Source: Allobosea sp. 47.2.35 | GTDB taxonomy: Bacteria > Pseudomonadota > Alphaproteobacteria > Rhizobiales > Beijerinckiaceae | Assembly (NCBI RefSeq): GCF_024655635.1 | Contig: NZ_JANLGI010000025.1 | Location: forward strand, 1-45,577 | Direction of reading: 5' to 3' | DNA: 45,577 nt | Shown: positions 25,925 to 33,824 of the stretch, piece by piece | Layout: each line of letters begins with the position of its first letter | Position numbering within the stretch: position 1 is the first letter of the stretch | Notes under the pieces: generated by a model | The model's input: only the letters and a program-made list of their open reading frames with translations | Database searches by the model: none | What the model was told of the DNA's origin: nothing | Program-made: the position numbers and the translations under genes

Positions 25925-26872
25925 ATGCCATCGGAGGCGGCCATAAATCTTCGACAGCTTCGCTACTTTGTTCGGATCGCGGAGGTGGGCAACATCACGC
26001 GCGCAGCCGAGCAGCTCAACGTGGCCCAACCGGCACTCGGCCTTCAGATCCGCCAGCTCGAACAGGAACTCCAGACGGAGTTACTGCTCCGCCATTCGCG
26101 CGGCGTGGTTTTGACGGAAGCCGGAAAGCTGCTGTTGGAACGAGCTCGCAAGCTGCTCAAGGAGGTGGAAGATCTGAAGCGCGAGATCGGGGGCGTCTCC
26201 GGCCTGGAGCAGGAGATGCTAGTGCTCGGTCTGACGCCGAGCATCATGCTCCAGATTGGGCCAGACATGTTGCTCGACGCGAAGCAGACGATCCCGAACG
26301 TTTCGCTCTCCCTCGTCGAGGAGCTCAGCTATAGCTTGGCGACCTCGCTGGAGCGAGGCGAGCTTAACTATGCTCTCGCATATGGCGCGGATGAGCAGCG
26401 CCCGAATGTGGATCGCCGTGCGATCCTCGAAGAAGAACTTCTCTTCGTACGTCCGAAGACCGAGGAGAACCTGCCAGAAACATTGACCCTAGCCGAGGCG
26501 TTGACCCACGAACTGGTCCAGGCAGGGGAGCGCGACATGGTGCAGCAGCTGCTCAAGCGAGCCGCCGACAAGTACTCGCTCAAATTGCAAATCACCTACG
26601 AAGCCCAGTCCATCCCGGCGATGCGCACGGTGGTCGTTCGCGGCGCCGCAGCGAGCTTCATGCCTTACGGCACTGCGATCGAGGAGATTCGGACCGGGAA
26701 ACTCGTTGTGCAGAGAATCTCGGATGTCCCCCTGTCGCGCACGCTTTATCTCCTGAAGTCGACGAAGGATGCGCCTTCGCGCTATCAGGATGCGATCGAC
26801 CAGTTTATTGACAACATCGTCGAGCGACTCCTTGCCTCCTTGGGTCCCCTGGCGCGCCGCGTCGGCCGTTGA
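25925..26872 (+). CDS. LysR-family transcriptional regulator
   Basis: This is a 315-residue protein with an N-terminal winged helix (NLRQLRYFVRIAEVGNITRAAEQLNVAQPALGLQIRQLEQE), a coiled linker and an effector-binding domain starting near LVLGLTPSIMLQIGP. An ATG at 25892 would add 11 residues; neither start has a strong ribosome site. It resembles the LysR encoded at 9777 in both domains (GLTPSLTLLMGAEL there). It lies inside the importer/decarboxylase block with all genes on one strand, so it probably activates the block in response to the imported acid. Confidence 0.87.
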   Translation: MPSEAAINLRQLRYFVRIAEVGNITRAAEQLNVAQPALGLQIRQLEQELQTELLLRHSRGVVLTEAGKLLLERARKLLKEVEDLKREIGGVSGLEQEMLVLGLTPSIMLQIGPDMLLDAKQTIPNVSLSLVEELSYSLATSLERGELNYALAYGADEQRPNVDRRAILEEELLFVRPKTEENLPETLTLAEALTHELVQAGERDMVQQLLKRAADKYSLKLQITYEAQSIPAMRTVVVRGAAASFMPYGTAIEEIRTGKLVVQRISDVPLSRTLYLLKSTKDAPSRYQDAIDQFIDNIVERLLASLGPLARRVGR

Positions 26873-26985
26873 GCCAAACAGCCAATATCTCACTGGCATG
26901 TCGCGGAAGTCTTTGTCCCCAACGACGCCAAGTCGCATGATCGCTCAAAATCAGGCCGGCGATTGCTGCCGTTTGGGAGGGATCT

Positions 26986-27978
26986 TTGTCTCGACTGCGT
27001 CTTTCTATCGCGATTGGCGATTATGACCGCAACAGGCCTTTGCTGGATGGCGAAGTCCAGATCGATGGTGTCGAACCGGTCTTCATGAAGCTGGTGCCCG
27101 AGGAGATTTTCTTCCGGGCTTTTCGCCATGCAGAATTCGACGTCGCAGAGGCGTCTCTGTCGAGCTTTGCGATTAAGACCGCGCAAGGCACGAATCCCTA
27201 TGTCGGGGTGCCGGCTTTTGTGTCCAGAGCCTTTCGCCATACCGGAATCTTCATTCGCAACGACCGTGGGATCGAAAAGCCGCAGGACCTGAAGGGCAAG
27301 CGCATCGGTTGCCCCGAGTATCAGCTTACCGCCTGCGTCTGGATTCGCTCGATGCTGGAGGACGACTATGGCGTGAAGCCCTCCGATGTGATCTGGGTGC
27401 GCGGCGGCATCGAGCAGCCCGGGCGCACCGAGAAGATCCAAGTCTCATTGCCACCGGACATCCGCTTGGAGCAGGCGCCGGCAGACCGGTCGCTGAACCA
27501 GATGCTGGTCGACGGCGAGATCGACGGCTTCATCGGGCCGCGCTCGCCATCGTCCTTCGATGCCGGCCATCCCAAGATCTCCCGCCTATTCGCGGCGCCA
27601 ACCGTAGCGGCGGCCGAATATTATAAGCGCACCAAGATCTTTCCCATCATGCACATCATCGGCGCGCGCGGCACCATCGTGGAACAGCATCCGTGGTTGC
27701 CGGCGGCGCTGCTCAAGGCTTTCGAGCAATCGAAGCGGGTGGCCCTGGGTCGCTTGAGCGACACCTCGGCGACGAAAATCACGCTGCCTTTCGTGGAGGA
27801 GCAGCTTCAGGCGGCCCGCGAGCTCATGGGGGATGATTTCTGGTCCTATGGTGCGGCGCCGAATCGGCATGTGCTCGAAACCTTTCTGAAGACGCATCAT
27901 CTGCAGGGACTGTCTTCCCGCCAGCTCACGGTCGAGGAGCTGTTTCATTCGTCCGCCCTGGAGGCCTTCAAAATCTGA
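26986..27978 (+). CDS. 4,5-dihydroxyphthalate decarboxylase-like protein (periplasmic-binding fold)
   Basis: This 330-residue protein lacks a signal peptide. Segments such as LSIAIGDYDRNRPLLDGEVQ, PEEIFFRAFRHAEFDVAE, DLKGKRIGCPEYQLTA and EDFW-like GDDFWSYG follow Pht5 of Pseudomonas as I remember it. Pht5 removes a carboxylate from 4,5-dihydroxyphthalate to give protocatechuate. The fold is that of type II periplasmic binding proteins, so it is often mislabelled as a transporter subunit. The TTG at 26986 has GGGAGG 5 bases upstream and gives the family N-terminus. It supplies the last phthalate-specific step and links the oxygenase to the pca genes. Confidence 0.85.
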   Translation: MSRLRLSIAIGDYDRNRPLLDGEVQIDGVEPVFMKLVPEEIFFRAFRHAEFDVAEASLSSFAIKTAQGTNPYVGVPAFVSRAFRHTGIFIRNDRGIEKPQDLKGKRIGCPEYQLTACVWIRSMLEDDYGVKPSDVIWVRGGIEQPGRTEKIQVSLPPDIRLEQAPADRSLNQMLVDGEIDGFIGPRSPSSFDAGHPKISRLFAAPTVAAAEYYKRTKIFPIMHIIGARGTIVEQHPWLPAALLKAFEQSKRVALGRLSDTSATKITLPFVEEQLQAARELMGDDFWSYGAAPNRHVLETFLKTHHLQGLSSRQLTVEELFHSSALEAFKI

Positions 27979-28035
27979 CGCAGCTCGATTGAAATTGTCC
28001 TTCACAGTCAAAAAACGTAACCGAGGGAGGAAGCT

Positions 28036-28995
28036 ATGACTGTATTGAAAGGAATTCTGCTGGCGGCCGGTATTGCCATGGCCATTTCGACCAGCGCGGC
28101 CCACGCTCAAGATCAGCTCAAGCTGGCAGTCGGCCAACGCGGGAACTGGGACACGTCCATATCGGAAGTGGGCAGCCGTCTCGGCATCTTCAAAAAGCAC
28201 AATCTGCAATTGCAGATTCTCTATACGCAGGGTGGCGGCGAGACGCAGCAGGCCGTCCTGTCCAACAGCGTCGACATCGGCGTCGCGGGTGGCATTATGG
28301 GTGCCCTCTCGGCTTTTTCGAAAGGCGCGCCGATCCGCATCATCGGCGCCGAGACCACCGGCGGACAGGATCTCTACTGGTATGCGAAGGCGGATTCGCC
28401 GATCAAAACTCTCAAGGATTTCGACGGCAAGACCGTCGCCTACTCGACAAACGGTTCGTCGACCCATGGCGTCGTGAACGCATTCGTCCAGGAAAACGGC
28501 ATCAAACCTCGCCTGACGGCGACCGGCGGTCCTGCGCCGACCCTCACTCAGGTCATGTCGGGGCAGATCGACGTGGGCTGGTCGGCGCCCCCCTTCGGGC
28601 TGGAGCAACTGAACAAGGGCGAGATTCGCGTGATCGCTACTGGGAATGACACAAAGGCGTTCAAAAGCCAGACTGTTCGCCTCCTGATCACGAATACGTC
28701 CGTTCTGCAGGAGAAAAAGGACCAGATCGATCGCTACATGACGGCGTATCGCGAAACCATCGAGGCGATGTATTCCGGCGAGGAGGCTCTCAAGGTCTAT
28801 GCCGATTTCGTGGGCGTGCCGCTCGCGATCGCCAAGCGCACGCGGGACGAGTTCTTTCCCAAGGAGGCGCTGAATCCGGACCGGATCGTGGGACTCGACA
28901 CGATCGTCAACGACGCAGTCACGCTGAAGTATACCGCTCAGCCTGTGACCAAGGACAAGCTCGACGTGCTCATCCAGATTCCGTCGCGTCGGTGA
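28036..28995 (+). CDS. ABC importer periplasmic substrate-binding protein, second system
   Basis: This is a 319-residue secreted protein with a Sec signal peptide (MTVLKGILLAAGIAMAISTS, cut after AHA). The mature part shows the NMT1/SsuA pattern: SEVGSRLGIFKKHNLQLQIL, GGGETQQAVLSNSVDIGVAGG, TLKDFDGKTVAYSTNGSS. GAGGGAGG lies 6-7 bases before the ATG. It lies 57 bases after the decarboxylase gene and is followed by a permease gene. It should capture the acid that the cytoplasmic oxygenase uses; phthalate is the simplest guess. Confidence 0.87.
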   Translation: MTVLKGILLAAGIAMAISTSAAHAQDQLKLAVGQRGNWDTSISEVGSRLGIFKKHNLQLQILYTQGGGETQQAVLSNSVDIGVAGGIMGALSAFSKGAPIRIIGAETTGGQDLYWYAKADSPIKTLKDFDGKTVAYSTNGSSTHGVVNAFVQENGIKPRLTATGGPAPTLTQVMSGQIDVGWSAPPFGLEQLNKGEIRVIATGNDTKAFKSQTVRLLITNTSVLQEKKDQIDRYMTAYRETIEAMYSGEEALKVYADFVGVPLAIAKRTRDEFFPKEALNPDRIVGLDTIVNDAVTLKYTAQPVTKDKLDVLIQIPSRR

Positions 28996-29124
28996 TCGCC
29001 GCTCCGCCGTGCCTCCTCGCGGAGGCGCGGCGGGAGTGCTTCATCCATCTTGTTTGCATCGGGCTTCCCGAACCGGGATTTTTGCCTTTCCGGCCCGATG
29101 CCGCAGCCATCACAGGATCCGGTC

Positions 29125-29940
29125 ATGCAGCGGCTTGCCATACTTGGAACTGGCCGAGCGATCCCGGGCACGGGGTCCGACGAAGCTCGTTCCGTGCTCC
29201 TGACTCGCTTGGTGATTCTCGCATCGGTGCTCGTCGGCTGGGAGTTCCTGGCTCGCTCTGGCCTGCTCTATCGCGACGTCGTGCCGCCGCTCCCCCTGAT
29301 TGCAAGAGAGTTTGCCCTGCTGTTCGCGGACGGCAGCTTCTACTGGAATCTATGGGTCACGGTCGGCGAGGTCCTGCTGGCCCTGGCGATCGGCGGAAGC
29401 ATCGGAGTCGTGGTCGGGGTCGTCTTGGGCAGGAACCGCTATCTCAGCGGCGCTTTCGAGCCGCTGCTGCATTATCTCGGACCGACGCCGAAGATCATAT
29501 TCTTTCCGATCATGATCATGTGGTTCGGCGTCGGACCGGGATCGAAGATCGCGATGGGCGCGTTCTCCTGCTTCTTTCCGGTCGCCGTCAGCGTTGCCAG
29601 CTCGATGCGCCAGGTCGATCAGGTGCTTATCCGCGTTGGGCTCAGCTTCCGTCTCAGCGCCTCCCAGATGTTTGCCAAGATCTACATTCCGGCGATGCGG
29701 CTGCCGGTCATCAACGGCATCCGCATCGGCCTCGGGGTGGCGATCGTCGGCACGTTGTTGGCCGAGACCAAGCTCGCCAACCAGGGATTGGGCTACGCCG
29801 TGATCCAGACCTATGCTACCTTCAACATGCCGCGCATGTACGCGCTGTTGGTCGTGGTCTTTCTGCTTGCCGTGGGCGTCAACTCGTTGCTGGGCCGATA
29901 TAACGAAGGGCGTCAAGCCCCAAAGGACGGCAATGATTGA
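29125..29940 (+). CDS. ABC importer permease (SsuC/TauC type), second system, partner of 24995
   Basis: This is a 272-residue polytopic protein from the ATG at 29125 (MQRLAILGTG), which has AGGA upstream; an ATG at 29098 and a TTG at 29050 are alternatives. The docking loop ASSMRQVDQVLIRVGLSFRL and IYIPAMRLPVINGIRIGLG are clear. It completes the heterodimeric channel with the permease encoded at 24995. Its end overlaps the DMT transporter start by 8 bases. Confidence 0.85.
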   Translation: MQRLAILGTGRAIPGTGSDEARSVLLTRLVILASVLVGWEFLARSGLLYRDVVPPLPLIAREFALLFADGSFYWNLWVTVGEVLLALAIGGSIGVVVGVVLGRNRYLSGAFEPLLHYLGPTPKIIFFPIMIMWFGVGPGSKIAMGAFSCFFPVAVSVASSMRQVDQVLIRVGLSFRLSASQMFAKIYIPAMRLPVINGIRIGLGVAIVGTLLAETKLANQGLGYAVIQTYATFNMPRMYALLVVVFLLAVGVNSLLGRYNEGRQAPKDGND

Positions 29941-30904
29941 TCGTACCGCCAGCCGACCGGACGAGGCGCCCGACCGGAACATGAAGATCGCCTATCTCGT
30001 CGCGACTATGCCGCCGCTGTTCTGGGCAGGCAATTTTCTGATCGCTCGGATGATGCGAAACGAAATTCCGCCGATCCAGATGTCATTCTGGCGCTGGCTC
30101 TTGGCCGTGGTCATTCTGGTTCCGTTCACCTGGTCACCCATCAGGCGGGACTGGAGCCGAATCCGCTCGAACCTGCCGTTTCTCGTGGTGCTTGGCGCTG
30201 TCGGTGTGACGGCCTTTAACTGCTTCATATACACCGCGCTCCATTACACCTCTGTGGTGAACGCTGCACTCGTCAACTCCCTCTTGCCAGTCGTTACGGT
30301 CGTTCTCGCATTGGTGTTGCTCCGTCAGCCGGTTTCGCTTCGCCGCGGGCTGGGCATCCTGATCTCCCTGCTCGGCGCAGCTCTCGTGATCGCCCACGGC
30401 AATATCGCCTCTCTCGGGAGCCTCACGGTCGGCCGGGGGGATCTTCTTGTTTTTGCGGGCATGAGCTTCTGGGCTCTCTACACGGTGCTCATCAGGCGGC
30501 GCCCGCTCGGCCTGCACCCGCTCTCGCTCCTCGGCGTCACCAGTCTGTTCGGTATGCTGTTCCACATACCGTTGATACTGGTCGAAGCGGGTAGCGCCGG
30601 ATTGTTCCTGCCTGGCATCCGCACATGGCCGGCGATGCTGTATTTCGCCGTTTTCCCGTCCATCCTGGCCTACGTGTTCTGGAACCGTTCTGTCGCGGCC
30701 CTAGGCCCGGCCACCACGGGCATGTTCATGCATTTCATGCCGGTGTTTAGCGCCGCGTTGGCGGCGATCTTCCTCGGTGAAACCCTGGCGTGGTATCACC
30801 CGGTGGCATTTGCGATCATCATCGTCGGGATCGTTTTGGCGACCACGCAGGCTGGCACCGCAGGCAAGCGCAACGCTTCCGGCGAGCCCGCCGCCAGCCG
30901 ATAG
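29933..30904 (+). CDS. DMT-superfamily (EamA) transporter
   Basis: This is a 323-residue protein with ten predicted hydrophobic segments in two EamA repeats (first: PPLFWAGNFLIARMM to VTVVLALVLL; second: GDLLVFAGMSFWALYTVLI to FSAALAAIFLGETLAW). The ATG at 29933 overlaps the permease stop by 8 bases; 40 extra residues of the open frame are a shadow of the permease. It is last in the rightward operon and convergent with the cupin gene at 30943. It may export an inhibitory intermediate, but this is only a guess. Confidence 0.85.
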   Translation: MIDRTASRPDEAPDRNMKIAYLVATMPPLFWAGNFLIARMMRNEIPPIQMSFWRWLLAVVILVPFTWSPIRRDWSRIRSNLPFLVVLGAVGVTAFNCFIYTALHYTSVVNAALVNSLLPVVTVVLALVLLRQPVSLRRGLGILISLLGAALVIAHGNIASLGSLTVGRGDLLVFAGMSFWALYTVLIRRRPLGLHPLSLLGVTSLFGMLFHIPLILVEAGSAGLFLPGIRTWPAMLYFAVFPSILAYVFWNRSVAALGPATTGMFMHFMPVFSAALAAIFLGETLAWYHPVAFAIIIVGIVLATTQAGTAGKRNASGEPAASR

Positions 30905-30942
30905 ATCAGAGGCCCGCGAAGTCCACGGTTGCCGACGATGGT

Positions 30943-31344
30943 CTAGCCTCGACCGAAATAAGAGTCGTCGGAAACATCCTCAAGCCAAACCACCGACACG
31001 CCATCGACCGCCGGCTGGATGGTGAAGATGGAGACATCGGACTCGGGTGAGCCGCCGTGCCAATGTTTCTCGTCCGGCGCGATCTGGATCACATCGCCCG
31101 GCCGCAGATCGCGGATGTGCTGGCCCCAACGCTGCATGCGGCCGAGCCCCGCCTTCACGACAATGGTCTGGCCAAGCGGATTTGTGTGCCAGGCGGTTCG
31201 CGCCCCGGCTTCGAACTTCGCATGCGAGCCCGGCGAGCGGCCGGAGAAAGGATCAGGCGGCCGGCGATCGACGCTGGCCCGACCGGTGGTCCGGATGACG
31301 AAGGGCGTTTTGCGATGAGGCCTCCCGGAATTGGCGGCGTTCAA
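30943..31344 (-). CDS. Small cupin-domain protein, metal site altered
   Basis: This is a 133-residue single-domain cupin. Motif 1 reads GARTAWHTNPLGQ, and motif 2 gives PGDVIQIAPDEKHWHG. In the paralogues encoded at 40985 and 43284 the first motif is HSH or HTH; here the second His is Asn, so metal binding may be weakened or different. No signal peptide is present. It lies 88 bases downstream of the flavodoxin-fold gene and is probably last in the SDR - DUF2255 - flavodoxin - cupin operon. Cupins of this kind travel with carboxymuconolactone-decarboxylase-like genes, and their substrate is not known to me. Confidence 0.8.
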   Translation of the reverse strand: MNAANSGRPHRKTPFVIRTTGRASVDRRPPDPFSGRSPGSHAKFEAGARTAWHTNPLGQTIVVKAGLGRMQRWGQHIRDLRPGDVIQIAPDEKHWHGGSPESDVSIFTIQPAVDGVSVVWLEDVSDDSYFGRG

Positions 31345-31432
31345 GGTTCTCTCCGTTCTCCCGTCAAGTGCTTCTCCAAAGACCCGTCACGGCAGCCACG
31401 GAATATCATGCGCGTCCGGTTGAAGCGGCAGT

Positions 31433-32074
31433 TCACGCCTTTTTCGGCTCCTCGCGGAGTCTTGTTGCGAGGGCCTCCTGGTACCCACGCAGTGCATCCG
31501 GCCCCGCGCCGGCGGCACCCAGGAAGGCCAAAGGCTTCGAGAATGTCATGCCAGTATATCTGGCGCTGGCGCGCAGCGGTGTCAGCACCTCCTCGATGGA
31601 GAAGCCAAGCCGACCTTCGCCGCTGTAAGCCTTCGCATCGCCGGCTGTCGTCGTGACGACCAGCAGCTCTTTGCCTCTCAGTTCAGGCGGAGCCCCGACA
31701 CCCCAGACCTCGTTCATGTAGGCCTTGAGCATCGGCGTCAGGTTGAACCAGTGGATCGGGAACATCATCACGAGCCGGTCCATCTTCTCGTAGAGCTTGC
31801 GCTCCGCTGCTCGATCGAATCCGCGCATGTCGTCGCCGTAGACGGCTTCGAGATTGCGAAACAAGGTATCGTCAGCCTCCCGTGCGACCTCCCACAGGGC
31901 TTTATTGACGACGGAGCGGTCAGGATAGGGATGCGACGCTATGATCAGCGTCCTGGCGTTGCCGGCGGCCTGGGCATGCGCATCCCTTGTCACCGCAGAA
32001 ATCGTGGTGCTGATGGCGATTCCGGCGCCGGCCTTGACCACATTGCGCCGGTTGATCGTGCTATCGCCCAACAT
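31433..32074 (-). CDS. Flavodoxin-fold NAD(P)H oxidoreductase with Tat signal
   Basis: This is a 213-residue protein. Its first ~35 residues are a twin-arginine signal (NRRNVVKAGAGIAIS, then cleavage near AHAQA). The rest is the quinone reductase/KefF/MdaB fold (TLIIASHPYPDRSVVNKAL, then MMFPIHWFNLTPMLKAYMNEVW, then TTTAGDAKAYSGEGRLGF). Family members are normally cytoplasmic and reduce quinones with NAD(P)H and FMN. A Tat-exported copy would need to be loaded with flavin before export and would lack NAD(P)H in the periplasm, so the partner is unclear. It lies 25 bases after the DUF2255 gene. Confidence 0.83.
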   Translation of the reverse strand: MLGDSTINRRNVVKAGAGIAISTTISAVTRDAHAQAAGNARTLIIASHPYPDRSVVNKALWEVAREADDTLFRNLEAVYGDDMRGFDRAAERKLYEKMDRLVMMFPIHWFNLTPMLKAYMNEVWGVGAPPELRGKELLVVTTTAGDAKAYSGEGRLGFSIEEVLTPLRASARYTGMTFSKPLAFLGAAGAGPDALRGYQEALATRLREEPKKA

Positions 32075-32099
32075 GATAGTTCCTTCTGGGGTTTGCTGG

Positions 32100-32468
32100 T
32101 CAGCGGCGCCGGATGCATATGGTGGCCGCGCGCGCCTGATCGCCGATCATGGATGCCAGATACGGGCTGCCGCTGTATTTCGTTCGATATGCCTCATCGA
32201 TGCGGTCTTTCAGCCTGGTTTCGGCCTGCTCGAAAGATACCTCATAGGAGGTCTTGGCTACGCTGATCTGGCCGGACTTCTCCCGAACTGCCGCCTTGTA
32301 CCAACGCGAGTCCACGCCATGATAGGCGCGGACAAAGAGCCCGTCCTCGATAACGACGGACCAGATCCAGGTGGGCGTGCCGGGCGTCATTCCGTCCTCG
32401 CGAAATGGCGCGATGCGAAGGTCATCGGCCTTTGCGATGTTCCCGAGTTCATCTTTCGTCCACGGCAT
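32100..32468 (-). CDS. DUF2255-like small protein
   Basis: This is a 122-residue protein with the DUF2255 pattern: starts WTKDELGNIAKADDLRIAPF, central WIWSVVIEDGLFVRAYHGVDSRWYKAA, end DEAYRTKYSGSP. There is no signal peptide. Members are often found beside SDR and nitroreductase genes, and no reaction is known to me. It lies 52 bases after the SDR gene and 25 before the flavodoxin gene in one leftward operon. Confidence 0.75.
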   Translation of the reverse strand: MPWTKDELGNIAKADDLRIAPFREDGMTPGTPTWIWSVVIEDGLFVRAYHGVDSRWYKAAVREKSGQISVAKTSYEVSFEQAETRLKDRIDEAYRTKYSGSPYLASMIGDQARAATICIRRR

Positions 32469-32520
32469 AACAACCTCGCTTGTTTCGGTGCGGCTTCGTC
32501 AAAGAGGTTGAACGAAGGCT

Positions 32521-33264
32521 TCACCAAGGCTGGCTTGTCGGCCCGACCGTGAACTCGCTGATGGTCGTGTCCTCCGGCACGTCGATCGCGAACGCGACGA
32601 CGCTGGCGATCCGATCGGGGCTGATGGCGTGCTGCGCGTAGAGCTTCTTCATCCCCTCGGCCGCGCCCGGGTCGGTGATTCCGTTCAGCAGCTCGGTGCT
32701 TATCGCGGCGGGATAGATTGTCGCCGTCCGGATGTTCGTGCCCTCCATGGCCGTTTCCATGCGAAGGACTTCCATGAAGTCGCGCACGAACCACTTGGTC
32801 CCACCGTAGATCGCGCTGCCCGGATAAGCCTTGATGCCGGCAACCGACGACGTCGCGATCACCTGGCCGGACTTTTGCGCGATGAAATGAGGCATTACGG
32901 CCGCGACGCCGTTCATCACGCCCTTGATGTTGATGTCGACGGCCTTGTTCCATGCGTCGGTCCGCAGCGCCGATACCGGCGATGTCGGCATGATGCCCGC
33001 ATTCAGGAAGATCACATCGACGCCGCCGAACTTGTCCTGCGCCAAACGCACGATGGCCTCGTTGTCGTCCGGCCTGGTGACATCCATTGCCTGGTAGATG
33101 GCTTGGCCGCCATCACCGACGATCGCGTCGGCGATCTCCTTCAGCCTGTCCTCACGCCGCGCGCCGAGAACGACCTTGGCCCCCTGCTTGGCAAGCAGCC
33201 GCGCGGTGGCCTCGCCGATCCCGGACGACGCCCCGGTTATGATTACAACCTTGTCCTTGACCAT
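32521..33264 (-). CDS. Short-chain dehydrogenase/reductase
   Basis: This is a 247-residue classical SDR: cofactor motif TGASSGIGEA near 10-19, NAG in FLNAGIMP, catalytic Ser in ATSSVAGI and YGGTK for the Tyr-x3-Lys pair. It resembles the YdfG/serine-dehydrogenase-like group. The ATG at 33264 (MVKDKVVIITG) follows AAAGGACAG; 72 extra residues of the open frame are rejected. It is first in the operon and lies leftward of the long divergent region with two candidate LysR sites. Confidence 0.87.
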   Translation of the reverse strand: MVKDKVVIITGASSGIGEATARLLAKQGAKVVLGARREDRLKEIADAIVGDGGQAIYQAMDVTRPDDNEAIVRLAQDKFGGVDVIFLNAGIMPTSPVSALRTDAWNKAVDINIKGVMNGVAAVMPHFIAQKSGQVIATSSVAGIKAYPGSAIYGGTKWFVRDFMEVLRMETAMEGTNIRTATIYPAAISTELLNGITDPGAAEGMKKLYAQHAISPDRIASVVAFAIDVPEDTTISEFTVGPTSQPW

Positions 33265-33550
33265 GGTGCCTGTCCTTTCGTCGTCATGCTGACAGCGTTC
33301 AATCGTCCGGGCCGTGCGAAAGGCGCGCTTCAACCTCTCTCTGGAACCGGCGGTGTCGTCGTGAAGCGTTACCTCGCCCCGTCCGCTAAGCGATCTCGAT
33401 CGAAGGTCACTCAGCATCGGGCGGGCAAATTCTTCGCCCCTTTGCTCTTTGAGAGCGAGACTGGGCGTCAGATAGGCCAATGCCGCTCTTGCACCATGAA
33501 GGATGGCACTGAAGAGCCGACAAATGAATGGGCGATTTTCAATCTCGCCT

Positions 33551-33565
33551 ATGAGCGAAATTCAT
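33551..33565 (-). promoter_or_regulatory. Candidate LysR site 1 (ATGAG-N5-TTCAT)
   Basis: On the minus strand it reads ATGAA-N5-CTCATAGG, pointing to the SDR operon, 286 bases from its start. It is one of seven matching sites in 33.5-42.3 kb, each with the T-N11-A spacing of LysR operators. Confidence 0.6.
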
Positions 33566-33686
33566 CAATCACGATGCGAGAGACGAGGCTCAGGTTGCGG
33601 CGGCGGATTTGTCATCAGCAAATTCCGTGGCCAGCCGGCGAAGCGTGACGAGCGGAGTCATGGGCAAATGACTGCCGCCCGCATTC

Positions 33687-33701
33687 ATGAAGTGGCCTCA
33701 T
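33687..33701 (+). promoter_or_regulatory. Candidate LysR site 2 (ATGAA-N5-CTCAT)
   Basis: It points to the aldehyde oxidoreductase operon and lies 123 bases before the ATG at 33825. CATAACATTATG follows directly and may form part of the promoter. Confidence 0.6.
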
Positions 33702-33824
33702 AACATTATGCCGGATCGCAGAAGAAACCTGCGGGCATGTTGCCAGTTTATAATCAGTCTTGTTCCAGCGATTGCCGCCGCGCAGCCACCGTGCGTACAT
33801 CAAACCGAGCCTGAGGAGACACCG

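Larger units (their letters stand above)
33265..33824. other. Long divergent regulatory region between SDR and aldehyde oxidoreductase operons
   Basis: This 560-base stretch has no convincing gene. The 72-residue extension of the SDR frame and the 46-residue extension of the iron-sulfur subunit frame look non-coding. It carries two ATGAR-N5-YTCAT sites, one oriented towards each operon. A CATAA-CA-TTATG palindrome lies just right of the second site at 33699-33710. Confidence 0.6.

Noticed and set aside
26986..27978. A third or fourth ABC substrate-binding protein
   Set aside because: No signal peptide, and conserved strings match 4,5-dihydroxyphthalate decarboxylase.
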